A stretch of 64,000 nucleotides of DNA from Antedon mediterranea (taxonomy: Eukaryota; Echinodermata; Crinoidea; Comatulida; Antedonidae), in assembly GCF_964355755.1 (NCBI RefSeq), contig NC_092673.1, positions 1,061,001 to 1,125,000 on the forward strand. Direction: 5' to 3'. Shown here piece by piece: positions 14,201 to 25,265 of this stretch. The notes under the pieces are model-generated. The model was not told the DNA's origin. It ran no database searches and saw nothing but the letters and a program-made list of their open reading frames with translations. The position numbers were made by a program, and so were the translations under genes. How positions within the stretch are numbered: the stretch's first letter is position 1; each line of letters opens with the position of its first letter.

Positions 14201-17200
14201 CCGCCCGGTGATATACTGAAATTTAATTAATTAATTTGAAACGATAAAGATGAGGAAATCTGTGAGAATGAGAATATATAATTAGGGCCTATAGGGGCCA
14301 TTTAATAAAAACCAATATTGCCTCAGCAGACATCAGCAGAATTTGGCAGTGTTGCTAGCTGGTGTATTCGACCAAAAGTTCAAACCATTTTAAATTAAAG
14401 ACATTTTGTGAATCATTTCAATTGTTCAAGATACTTGTAACAGAAACGTAGCGTGAATTACAAGCATGGATTATTATACGATATATTGATATGTAAAACC
14501 AGGATCAGAAGGTGAATGATCAGAATAAATAACAGAAAATAATCAACGGGTTTACTGGTTAAAGTTGGCTCCCACTTGGATGTGACAACGCAAGTGCGTA
14601 AGCGCGTCGCCGTTTCGAAACTGACGCGTTGCGTCCAAGTGAGGAGGACAAAGCTTAAAGCTAGACAAGGTTTAACTAATAGGAAAAATATATTCTGCAT
14701 TTAACGCAAAACAACCCCCCAGAAAACTTTCCTTATCCAACTCCATAAGGAATTGGAAGAAAATTAAATTGTCTATTAAAATGTAAATGTTCCGGAATTT
14801 TAGCGATGGTCGCGAGTTCTTGTGATATTTGGAACGTGTTACGATTAAACAACTGATCTCATGTTACAGTCTTACCCAATCAAATTATTACTAGGCACGT
14901 ATAACCTGATTTGAGCTAATTATGTATTCACATAAAGAGATTAGTTCACTTATTCTGTTATTTTCATTTTTTAAACCCGAGGTCACTCGGTTATGAGTGA
15001 AATTATGACTAGATATTACATACTTTTTATAGATGTTTGTTGCAACAGTGAGTTTGAAGAATAACTTGTTGAACCGCCACCCAGGTATCAGATGCCGCAG
15101 CGTCCTGGGCCGCTGACATGTCAGCTAAACGCCACTGTATTTTAATTTAACAACGGGACATATGGGATAAACTTAACCTTTGTTGTACAAGATTCTCTGA
15201 AATTCATTCTTAGATGCAGAACCTTTCTAAACTTAATTAATACTTAAGTCCGAACTGTAAATACAAAGATTCGACAGGTTGCTTGAAGCCAAAAACGCTT
15301 AAAAGGCAAATTTGACTCAGTAATTGATTTCACGTTTTGTATTTGTTTGTTTGTTTTTTTATTTGTTGCTCATTCATCAAATACAAAAATACAAATGTGA
15401 TTAACAGTATAATGTTTTTCTACTTCTCAGAGTTACAAACTGAAAAGCTTACAGTGTGTTTCTTCAATATTATTTTAAAGGAAAGGTCATGTCAATATTT
15501 AATTTTAATAAAATTCCAAAAAATTTCCCCAATGTGATAATTTTGTGCTTTGTTGTTAAATAAACGTACATATTTCCTTAACAAGTCCACGTGTCCTTAA
15601 AAAATGCAAATTTTCTAAATATAGATTTTTAGAATTTTTAAACAAATTTCATACTTTGTAGTAGGCCTACTGTATGCCTAGTAAAGTATGTTTGATATTC
15701 CATTGTAACGTGTCCAAATGTATCATCTTCATTTTTCCAATAAAGCATTACTTTTTCAGTAAATTAACGCAATATTTTTATATTTTTATTAGAAGTGATA
15801 ACACAGTATGGTTAATGAAATTAAGATTATCCTTTTTTGTAAATTGGGGAAGGTTATGTGCATGTTTTTGTTTTTGCCATGCGTCTCTGAGGTTTATTTG
15901 GAACACACGACATCAGATTGCTTCCTAAATGGCTTTACGCCTTTCAATTGTATTTGGCCACACTCCAGATATGCACACAAAAAATCGCTATATATCAAAT
16001 AGTTTATGATTATGATTCTATGATCCGTTGGGTCGTGATTGGTGAAATTGCACCAAATTAGCTAGAACAACCCCCCTGTACCTGGGGAAACCCCTTTTTT
16101 GAAGCAGTCAAATAATGTTTTATTTGTTTGTCAATCGTTTTATGAAACTATGCCGACTTTGATCTAAGTTTAGTAGTATCTGCTGCTGTAATTGCTTTGA
16201 AAGCCTACTCATATCTTCATAATAATACCTATATTATGTCACGTGACATGAGGTCCTTCTGTGAATCTGATGACCAATGACATGCCTCACAATACTAGTA
16301 TGTCATTCACTACAAAATGCAATTTAAAATGTTTTCAAATGCATATATCGAATTAAATTTATATCATACGCACATTCTTCATCAATAATAACAAGTGTTG
16401 TTTAAAGTGATTTTTTTTACCAAACTAAATTTAGTTTGCTTGCAGTTTACATCAACATTTTCATTATAGACTTGAATGTTAAGTTGCAAAGAACGTTGTG
16501 ACTAAGGTGTATAATACGAATGCTTGGTTCACATTGGGACGCAACGCAAGGACGTAAGCGCATTGCGAGTGATTTTACCAATCACAAGCGATGGATTGAA
16601 CTGTCGTTTGTGATTCGTCAACTCGCTTGCGTCACGTCCTTGCGTTGCGTCCGTAATGTGGGCCAAGCTCTAGAAGCGCACGTTGTAACTTACTAATTTA
16701 TTCGTTGCGCTTACTAAATTTAAATGCCGCTTTAAACTTCACGCGTGGTGGTACAGAAATATCCTTTTCTCATCCAACTGCGTTGCTAATAGAACTGTCG
16801 TGAGAGAGGCTACTCAGTGAACGAAATCAATCAACAGTGTTGATTTGGAAAGAGGTCGTACAGCGGTCTTGCGGGGTCCACAAACGGTTTATTGAAGCGC
16901 CCAATAGGGGCGACCACTACAACAGGTATCCCGCGGATGGTTATCGTAACATCGTGGTAAGTCTGTGTTTTAGCCTTACAATCTGTTTCCTTTTTGTTTC
17001 TTTTTTTTGTTTGGACTAAACAGAAGATTGGTGAAAACAGTTACATGTTGTAACACACCAAATGCCAGTGCTACACCAACTCCACCTTAACATTTACATG
17101 ACTTGTTTACTTAAGTGTTTAAGTAGGACTAAGTCGCAAAGTTAATGACTTGAATCTACTTGAATAGGTCAAACACAAGCTGGATACGAAGAAGAATTTG

Positions 17201-19942
17201 GCAAACACACTCTGTAAGCTTGTCTTCTGTTTAGATCTTAAATATGTTACTCAACTTCTAACAAAATATCTTATGAAATCTAAAGATCATACTCATACAG
17301 CCACTATTATTCATATGTGTAACCACAGGCTAACAATACTAATGTTAACCTTCGTTCACACACAATTTGTCGCATCCGACACAATTGTGATAACATAATT
17401 TCTTGGCACGTGTCCCCCTCACAGTGATACTTAATAAAAATAATCATTTGTCAACAACTTACCATAAGGATCGTCCTTTTTAGCGTTAGCTGATATGTTC
17501 TTTCTGCTTACAATTCGTAAGTAACCCTGACTGACTCCGCTATATATTAATAATCGTTTCCCTGCTGATTTTTTCTGTGCGTTTGATTCTGGCCGATCAC
17601 TCTCCCTTCTAATTACACTTTGCTGTGTAACCTACAAAAACAAATTGATATTATTAATTCAACATTATACAGTATCTTACTTATAAATCTTCGGTGAGCC
17701 TATGAACATACAAAGCATGCATGGATTGTGAAAGCCGTACTATTCATATTCCGTTTTTGAACGCGAGCTTAAAATTATGTACCGGTTATTATTCTGTTTC
17801 TGTTACTGACGAAATACTAGATAAGCCTCTATCTATCTATTTATCTATATATACAGTGCTATATCAGGCTTACTTAAATACATACTAGGCCTAGTGTTCG
17901 TATTCCAAAACAATAAAAAATAAACGTCCTGGCCAAAGTTTCACGTCGTTGTTTTAATTGGCCAATTAATGTCATCTCTATGTCATCAGACGTAAGACCT
18001 TGTATATAGAATATTTGATATTACTGAGCAAGCACATGGAAATCCAAATTAGTTCTTGCTAAATGTGTAAGATAGTTCTTAAGTACAGTTGCAAAGAGTT
18101 GTAAAACTCCCCAAGGGGTGGTGACGAATGCCTTCCCCTAGGATTCGACAAACTCTGAATTGTCGTGACCTATCTTACACCATAATAATGTAAATATCAC
18201 CTTAATCAATATTCATAAGCATAGCCTGTAAAATAATATTATATTGGAACGATACACGACTCAATCGAATTAAAAATAACTATCAGTAATGGGTCACCTG
18301 TTGATTTAGAAATTATTATTTATTATCATAGGCCGCTATACTTGTCTAGACCGGGTATTGGTACGGTAATTTCTCTAGGCCAGAAAATAATGTCTTTGAA
18401 ATAAATACAGGAATATGTTTAATTGGAGTATGAGTGATACGTATAGAGCGATTTAATTTAGGCCGGTAACACAAATTTTTGTGCACCTAGGCAAAACCAT
18501 AAAATCGCTAAGTCATCAAACTTATATTTCGCTCTCTGACCCTTCATATCAGACCCTAACCCACTAAATAGTTCGCCGGCACCGTTCGAAAACAGACCTA
18601 GATCTGAAAAATATACCGGCCTGCGTGACGCATCCAAGTTTATCGTAATTAGACAGCGTAGTTTTCTCATTGAGGGATGATAACAAAAATCTACCTCAAT
18701 TTCTTTATCAACACGTCGTCTTAGGCATTCTAGTTGGTCTACAACACCCGTGTAAACAGACTAACAAAAGCAGAAGAGTTTAGACTCGGTTGTTTCAACA
18801 AACGAAAAATGAAAAATCTTTTATTAGTGCCGCCGCCGACAAACTGCAGAAAATATACTGATGGTAAATAAGAGATTTAAAATGATATAAGATTATCTAT
18901 ATTTGTACGATGACATTTGCAGAGATGTTAAGTTGCAAGTGACGAAATTTGGTGACTTGGTAAAGTTATTAGGCCTACTGTATAAAATGAATGACCTACA
19001 CTACATAAATGGAATTATAGACTTTTTAGTCTAAACTTTAGGTATTAAACTAGTTAGGCCTGGTTTTTAATAAGTCTTTGAGTAGGTTAAATACACTGTA
19101 ACCACCGACTTCAAGAATTGAATGTATAACCTCCTAATCATCAATGATCCATGTTAAACTTGAGGCAGGTAAGGTTAACTAGGACATTGTGTTGTGAAAT
19201 CCACCTTTTTGTTTAGGTTCTTCAAATAACAAAACAACTTGAGATCCCCTGCTACGAAGGGACAGTACAGCTAAGGACAGGCCTTTTCACAACTTCTACA
19301 ATATTATTATCGCCTTGTAAAATGACGTTTCACGCTAGAAATCCGTCATATTAAGCTGCTTGAGAGATCGGTCGATCAGGCGTACAATTTTTTTATGTTT
19401 CTTTCTTTGCAACAGCAGACGTATCTATAAGGAATATCAGGACGCCCTTGGAAGAATAAAATGTGAACTAAAAAGGCGTGTTATGCAGAGATTTGTGTAA
19501 CGCCTAAACTGTGATGTAACAACACTACAGTTAAGAGGGTACTCGGGTGAGGGGTCAAAATATGCGCCTTATATAAATATACCAGCGATTACAAACAAAT
19601 TAATTAGACACTCACCTGTATAGAGAGTACAATGAGGCAATGGAATAACCTGAAAAAAGAAATAAAAAACACTAGATGAAAGATGACCGCTTATGGGAGT
19701 TTAAGCGAGCGTGTTGGCTATAAATCTTAGCCCTGTAAACGGCCTAGTCGCGTGCAATTAACCAGTAAAGCACGGTGTTGACAAGCTAGGCATTAACCAT
19801 TCGCTCCACCTCCGGCTCGCTGGATTGATATAAGGATCACTTGATTTGTTTGTTTTAAACACAGATAACCCATAAGGGTGTGAGAATTGTGCGATATCTA
19901 TAAAGAAAATACTTACGCAATCGTTAGCAAAGGATACCTCAT
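8283..19942 (-). CDS. FGF8/17/18: FGF8/17/18-type fibroblast growth factor, five coding exons, complete
   Basis: This encodes a secreted ligand for FGF receptor tyrosine kinases. Minus-strand exons are 19942-19917 (26 nt), 19649-19616 (34), 17631-17463 (169), 8913-8810 (104) and 8486-8283 (204, with TGA). All introns are GT-AG and phases join cleanly to give 178 aa. Residues 1-20 (MRYPLLTIALFHCLIVLSIQ) form a signal peptide split by intron 1, as in vertebrate FGF8, and the mature protein begins VTQQS. Exon 3 ends KKDDPYA, matching the AEDGDPFA region of FGF8. The beta-trefoil core includes LYLCIHRKNGK (C100), YYCFYKE (C123), W144 and GYPRRANNTR; C100 and C123 sit at the two cysteines conserved in FGFs. 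N-glycosylation sequons are N65-I-S and N158-N-T. The C-terminal tail is short and the sequence is divergent. The ATG is the only one giving a signal peptide in frame with the micro-exon. Subfamily assignment rests on the split signal peptide, the VTQQS start and the FBXW4 neighbour. FGF identity is near certain; the exact subfamily is somewhat less so. Confidence 0.88.
8988..9099. mobile_element. Palindromic element, family P1, diverged copy beside FGF exon 4
   Basis: Contains GGTTTGGTTCTCACTTAG and its rough inverse ATAGTGGAAACCAAAC with CGCAACGC words between. It lies 74 bases upstream of FGF exon 4, inside intron 3. Confidence 0.6.
10665..10845. mobile_element. Palindromic element, family P1 (GACGCAACGCAAGG), FGF intron 3
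   Basis: About 180 bp that fold almost end to end. The outer part is AAGCGTGGTTCTCACTAG with its inverse at the far end. The inner part is a run of ACGCAACGCAAG-type words, and the centre has CCAATCACAAGCGA and its inverse. It is nearly identical to the copy at 41061, suggesting recent activity. The flank is TA on the left and AA on the right. Confidence 0.8.
12893..12978. repeat. 26-bp tandem repeat, three copies, FGF intron 3
   Basis: Three diverging units with GGAATGATTAGATCGTCTAT followed by TCCCAC-type endings. Each contains the palindromic-leaning core GATCGTC. Confidence 0.85.
14049..14168 (+). repeat. Dispersed repeat R3, copy 1 (TTGTATCTCCATTGAGATC)
   Basis: One of three dispersed copies sharing CTGTTTTACTT, GTTTTGATTTAGCTTTT, TTTGTATCTCCATTGAGATC and CAGTAATTTGCCTTTGGATT in the same order. 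Probably the end of an old retroelement; class not known. It lies in FGF intron 3. Confidence 0.55.
14571..14655. mobile_element. Palindromic element, family P1, internally deleted, FGF intron 3
   Basis: Ends AAAGTTGGCTCCCACTTGGA and TCCAAGTGAGGAGGACAAAG are inverted copies. The central CCAATCACAAGCG part is missing. Confidence 0.55.
15070..15135. promoter_or_regulatory. Candidate intronic regulatory island in FGF intron 3
   Basis: A G+C-rich island within the AT-rich 8.5-kb intron 3. It contains the perfect palindrome GCTGACATGTCAGC, which includes two facing TGACA half-sites of the kind bound by TALE homeodomain proteins (MEIS/TGIF). There is no open frame and no resemblance to the transposon families in the window. 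The regulatory role is only an inference. Confidence 0.2.
16522..16669. mobile_element. Palindromic element, family P1, FGF intron 3
   Basis: GCTTGGTTCACATTGGGACG opens the copy and CGTCCGTAATGTGGGCCAAG closes it, with ACCAATCACAAGCGATGG inside. Fourth copy in the same intron. Confidence 0.7.
18064..18181. repeat. Imperfect foldback of about 117 bp, FGF intron 2
   Basis: TGTGTAAGATAG at the left and CTATCTTACACC at the right are inverse, and AAAGAGTTGT faces ACAAACTCTG further in. It could be a worn palindromic transposon of a family other than P1 or P2. Confidence 0.45.
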
Positions 19943-20660
19943 TGCTTGAATAACTATCGAATATCGCACGGTATTGGTTTCTATTGATAAGCCTCTATAC
20001 CAGGCCTGTCAATAATTGATCTCCAATGGGGAGCCGTTTATACGCCGACATGTGGTTTTTAAAACCTTCCCGATCAGCATAAAAAGTTTGACACATAAAA
20101 GAGTAAAAATCAAAAACAAACAGCGTTTCTCTCGAATTTCAATAATCGAGAAATATCTTCCGTTATCCTATGTCCAGTTATATCATGATGCCGATATTTT
20201 TTGTATAAATTCCGTGAGGGGTAAGCACGTGGATGAGAGTATACACTGCCCTTGATTAAATGGTAAAGTTATCCTAGGACGCAAAACTCAATGAATGGAT
20301 ACGTGGTGTAGTTTAGCCTTATGAGGCGGCACGCTCGTTCCGTTCACTGTATTGTCAATGTGATCGCTGATTGGTGTACCAACGCTATGCATGATTGCAA
20401 GGCATTATATCCAATAAACTAAATTTCACCCGATGGGCGGGAATATTGACACCATCCGCAGACGATCGCGCAACAAATTAATAACGCTAAATGTATTAGG
20501 AGTTAGGACTGGTTAACCCACTACGTCACGTAACCCTAATTAGACGTTTTATACAGCGGCTATCGGTCACACTAAATTTGTTTGCAATCGAGTCGTCACG
20601 ATAAGGACTTAGTTTGCGTTCTCTCGTTAATTAGTACGTAATTAGTATGAACCTATAACG
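19943..20660 (-). promoter_or_regulatory. Candidate FGF promoter and 5' flank
   Basis: This is the DNA directly upstream of the FGF start codon. From about 20280 it is richer in G+C and CpG than its surroundings and holds a CCAAT-box-like ATTGG (near 20370), a GGGCGGG Sp-like site (near 20436), a TACGTCAC ATF/CREB-like site (near 20522) and a CTAATTAG homeodomain-type site (near 20537). No clear TATA box or start site could be fixed and 5' untranslated exons cannot be excluded. The call is inferred from position and composition. Confidence 0.3.
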
Positions 20661-22414
20661 TTCATTCACAAGGCTAACAGTCATAATCTGCTTTGTTACT
20701 ACATTGCAACCTAAAATCACTAGCGATTGTCTTAAGTCCGTGCTTATTATTCTAAGTTCACACGTTAATTACAGAAGAACATAAATACATTGAGATACTA
20801 ATCTACAGTTAATCAACCAATAACAGAGAAACTTTATATCTCAACCGATCGCTTGCCTATCAACCCTTTGACTTGGATATATACACGGTAATCGTCTTAT
20901 CGTATGAATAGACTTGTGTGTTTGTGTATATATAACGTTTCACTTAATAAAAATAACCGTACATAAGACAATTGGTACCGTAATTAAGCAGAGATTTTGA
21001 AATGAAAACCAAATTAGAAGTTAGTTTTGTGAGATAGTGTATTATTTCAGATTCTAATTTATCAGCAGAAGAACTTTGATTAAACCAAAACTGATAAAAT
21101 ATAAATATTTAGCAAATCCTAATTATGTCCTCTTCAGAAGTATTGTTGTTGGTATCATAATTAACGGTCCTATAACAGACATTTAAACATAATAAATGAC
21201 CCGTACTTATTAATAGCCTCTAAATTATTAGCCCCTGCTATTAATAGTCCCTAAGTATTTACATGATTAGCCATATTTCAAAATATTCAGTTTATTAATT
21301 TTATTTGAATTTTAATGAATTAACAACAAATTATATAAAAATACTGTACTTACAATAAATTCCAACTTATATCCATGACTTGTGTATATCTTTTAGAGGG
21401 CGCTGTTAACTTTTCCTCAATTCTCACAATAAGATCCCGGCAACGAAAGTTGATAGATGGAGATAGCGTTAAGATTGTAGGCCCTACTTATGTCTGATGG
21501 TGCGCGAGTAAGTGCCTGCACTATCTCTATTAAAAAAAATTAACGCTATTATTTTTTTCCGTTTTGAAGGAATGACAATCTCACGACGAATTCAAGATTA
21601 ATATTGATCTGTCTATCGTTATTTGATCGTTTTTATCACCTCCGCAAACTTGTAGAGTGGGCGGGGTAAAGATTTTATTTCTGTTGTTGTATTGAAGTGA
21701 TCTAAACATTCCGGTTTATATTAGTAGACACACTTTAGTGTCGGCGGCGGGACTTGATGTGGATTTTGTGCGCGCACCATCCATACTTTCCTGTAGTACT
21801 ATGTACGTGACGTCATAATGAAGACATTTCTATTGTAGACATCATCACAAGGCCATCCTAATCGGCTTTCTATAAACGAACCTTTGCGCCGGGTATTGTT
21901 GAAATATCATGAAAGAATTTAAGTTATGCATGTGCAAAAATAAATAATTGTTTTTTGAAGGTGGCCGACGAGGGAAATACAGGTGAGAAAACAATGTTTG
22001 ATTAAGGATATTCCGGATAAAACCCATAGTTTTCCTAGATCAATCCGCGCGCGTCGTCTGTGATGTGGCATCATTACATGGTACTTTCCGTGTGGCCCGT
22101 AACAGCCTAGCCCAGTATCCCAATTCATCATCATTACCGCCAATTCCCTTTACGTGCGTTATTCTCCCACTTATCTGAAATCATCATCATTGGTATGTTA
22201 AATGTACACATCCTTCAGTTTGATATCTGTGACTTTAATCAAAACCAGGAAACCCCTCACACGTAATATACACACATGGTTTATCATATTTAAATAGTCC
22301 CTTATCAATATTGATAACAATGATATCAACATATATTGCAGAAATACGTCTGCCTTTTATGTTTTTGTATGGGTTATTTTTTATACTCATAGGCCTATTC
22401 GTTTCACATCCTCA
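20661..22414. other. Intergenic, FGF upstream side, no gene seen
   Basis: No coding signal. It holds an AGAGGGCGCT site at 21395 and many AT-rich homeodomain-type words, none of which can be assigned a role from sequence alone. Confidence 0.5.
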
Positions 22415-22583
22415 AAGTCTCTGTCTACACTTCAAACTATATGTGATGTGCCCATATATGGTAGTGATATGCCCAAATATGGTAGAGATATGCCTAAATA
22501 TTGTAGAGATATGACATCATCATGTCCATATATATCACATATGTTTGTCAGTGTTTGTCAAAGTTTGATAGTGTAGACAGAGC
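22415..22583. mobile_element. Palindromic element, family P2
   Basis: AAGTCTCTGTCTACACTTCA to GTTTGATAGTGTAGACAGAG. Inside are three tandem GTAG(T/A)GATATGCC-type units and GACATCATCATGTCCATAT. Confidence 0.75.
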
Positions 22584-23359
22584 ATTCGTTAAGATTCTTT
22601 TCCCCTCAAAATTTAAATTGATGATAACCAATTTGATGAGACAGGGCATTAACCCAAAACATATAATCGTTTTTTATCAGCTCATAAAATTACTTTATGA
22701 TTAGTCACATCAATAATTAATAAAAGAATGGAATATTTTTGCTATTGTTATATCATAGCCTCTCCTTGACCGTCTGCGTCGTCTAGCGGTAAACACTAAC
22801 CGTTTCGTGTAAGTTGTTAGTTTTGTTTTCGTACTAATAGCGTACCGGTACTTATAGTACCTGTAAACACGAACCTACTCTCTTGTTGACACTTACTAAT
22901 ACAATTAATAGCAACGTGCTTTGGTTTCTCTTTTTAAAGTTTTTTACGTGGTTACGACGCATTCAGAAGTATTTCCCGTTTTTACAGTAAATATATAATT
23001 TACCGCAAATAAGTCTCTTCTTGTACTTTCTTCCTCTTAATATGTTATTAAAAGTTCGGATGTGATCTATTATGCAATCGATATTAAACTTCCGAAACTA
23101 TTTTTAGAATTTATTTTCTGAACTTTGTTTAGAAATTCAACGTGCTTTATTGTTATCGTAACAGATAACGGTAAGTGATCCGTTTATTTGAGGCGAATCA
23201 AAAGAAATGGAATTCTTTTTCGTTCAATAACCCTATTAACATGTTAGCCAATCTTTTATTCTATGATTGTGAGATTATAAATGGTGGATTATATTTTCAA
23301 TTGTTCGTCTATTGGGGACATACTTTATAAACCTCAAATAACGCTCTTTCGAAAGTGTG

Positions 23360-23462
23360 TACAACAGTCGTTCGACTTTGGGTCGTTCGTCTTCGGGTCG
23401 TTCGTCCTGAGTTCGGATTTTTCGACGGTGACTTCGGGTCGTTTGTCCTGAGTTCGTGCCCC
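23360..23462. repeat. Short degenerate repeat, GGGTCGTTCGTC type
   Basis: GGGTCGTTCGTC, GGGTCGTTTGTC and CCTGAGTTCG recur several times. It is CpG-rich and has no coding signal. Confidence 0.6.
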
Positions 23463-23725
23463 GGTACGTGCGTGTATATTGTGTCTCCGCTTTACGTCAC
23501 TGACAAATTAGTAGATGAATTTTACTTTATCGTTTTTAAATGTCAAGTTGCTTCTTAAAATATGTTATGAAATTATTACCATAGTTTTTGAATTGATCAC
23601 TAGTACGCAGTCTACAAGATCAACATTCATGAAATAGTATTCGGGTTATTATAAGTGTACATTTTAAAATGGTAACACACGATGAGAATGGCAGTGACGT
23701 CATGCTCAGTAAGGAATACCGGTAA

Positions 23726-24365
23726 ATTATTTAAAATATGAATTAAACCATCATATTTCTCCATGATTACTATTTAGTTTGAACATTAGGCCTATAAATG
23801 ATATTAATCACATTGGTGACATAGTTATTTATTCATTTGTAAATTTGTTATCTTCATTTTCAGATCGCCGTTACCACGAAAATAAAAATAAAATAATCCA
23901 ACCAACTTTCTTTCCATGTATACAGTTTGATATTTGTCGTGGTTTAAGTATCGTTGTTATTGTTTAATTAAACTATTATATTTTAAGCACAATATTGTCT
24001 ATACATTAAACATATTATAAAAGCTAAGATTACACATCCACCCACATTATTTAAAATATGAATTAAACCATCATATTTCTCCATGATTACTATTTAGTTT
24101 GAACATTAGGCCTATAAATGATATTAATCACATTGGTGACATAGTTATTTATTCATTTGTAAATTTGTTATCTTCATTTTCAGATCGCCGTTACCACGAA
24201 AATAAAAATAAAATAATCCAACCAACTTTCTTTCCATGTATACAGTTTGATATTTGTCGTGGTTTAAGTATCGTTGTTATTGTTTAATTAAACTATTATA
24301 TTTTAAGCACAATATTGTCTATACATTAAACATATTATAAAAGCTAAGATTACACATCCACCTAC
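23726..24365. repeat. Tandem duplication of 320 bp
   Basis: Copies 23726-24045 and 24046-24365 are essentially identical; the only difference I see is CCCAC against CCTAC at the end. The unit contains a splice-acceptor-like TTCATTTTCAG but no credible exon. The two identical 62-codon ORFs in it are a by-product. Confidence 0.95.
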
Positions 24366-24540
24366 ATTTTGACGGGTTCTATTTTGCTTTCTTCGAATCC
24401 AGCGAATTGATTCATCGAACCAGGAACCAATCGCAACAAACAATAGTTTAATTCAACATCTTATTAGACAACTATGCCGCTTCGACTATCTCTATTTTCT
24501 ATTTTCAAACAGTCTTGAAATTGCGTATCTTGACACAAAC

Positions 24541-24737
24541 ACGCACTTAATTTGACGTGTGCAGACTTACGTTGAAGTGCGCCCATTTACTTTCATGTGC
24601 GCACGCCACGTTGAAGTGCGCCCATTTACTCCACGTGCGCCCATCACGTTGAAGTACGCCCACCAAAGAGTTGTAATAAGCACAATCTTTGACGCCCACT
24701 TAATTTCACGTGCGCACACCACGTTGAAGTGCGTGTT
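24541..24737. repeat. Degenerate G+C-rich tandem repeat
   Basis: About five imperfect units of roughly 34 bp built on CACGTTGAAGTGCGCCCA and TTTACTTTCATGTGCGCAC. The CACGTGCGC words are CpG-rich against AT-rich surroundings. Confidence 0.7.
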
Positions 24738-25120
24738 TAAATAATGTTATTACATTTGTGGCTTTTGTAAATGCCCGCGTCAACTTTTTATCATATATCA
24801 AGGCTCATGAGTCGTCGATGAGGAGGAAACGGATCCAGACATTTCTATCCGATGAGTTTAATATCTGATATACGTGATATTTTAATTTCATATGCCTAAT
24901 ACTAACGTCGTGTGGTCTGAAACGTGGGTGATATTTTAACATTAATCGCTTAATTAGTTTTTAATCGTTATGTTTGTCACCACAATAAGGATATTATTAA
25001 TCAAAGGGCTATTATAACACCACATGTAGGACAACACTGGTATTTTTAACGCACGATTTTAACCATTGGTCATACCTATGGTCCCTGTAAAAATGCGTTG
25101 TCATGTATTTTCGCGTTTAA

Positions 25121-25265
25121 TGGTGGTATCCACTGGAGACGCAATGCATAGACGGGAGCGAATTGACCAATGACAAGCCACTGTTCGAATAATCCATCGC
25201 TTGTGATTGGTCAAATCACTTCGTTGCGTTACGTCCTTGCTGGCGTCGCTAGTGGGAACCAAGCT
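25121..25265. mobile_element. Palindromic element, family P1
   Basis: TGGTGGTATCCACTGGAGAC to GTCGCTAGTGGGAACCAAGC, with inner CCAATGACAAGCC and its inverse. It lies in the region between the two genes. Confidence 0.65.

Noticed and set aside
16837-16957. Open stretch ending in GTG|GTAAGT, like a coding exon
   Set aside because: Only one good splice site, no matching family, and it lies opposite the FGF intron; one GTAAGT is expected by chance.
18458-18670. 70-codon minus-strand ORF
   Set aside because: Falls in FGF intron 2 and breaks no phase rule, but shows no FGF or other family similarity and has no paired splice sites.
23779-24287. Two identical 62-codon ORFs
   Set aside because: Explained by the 320-bp tandem duplication; no protein similarity.
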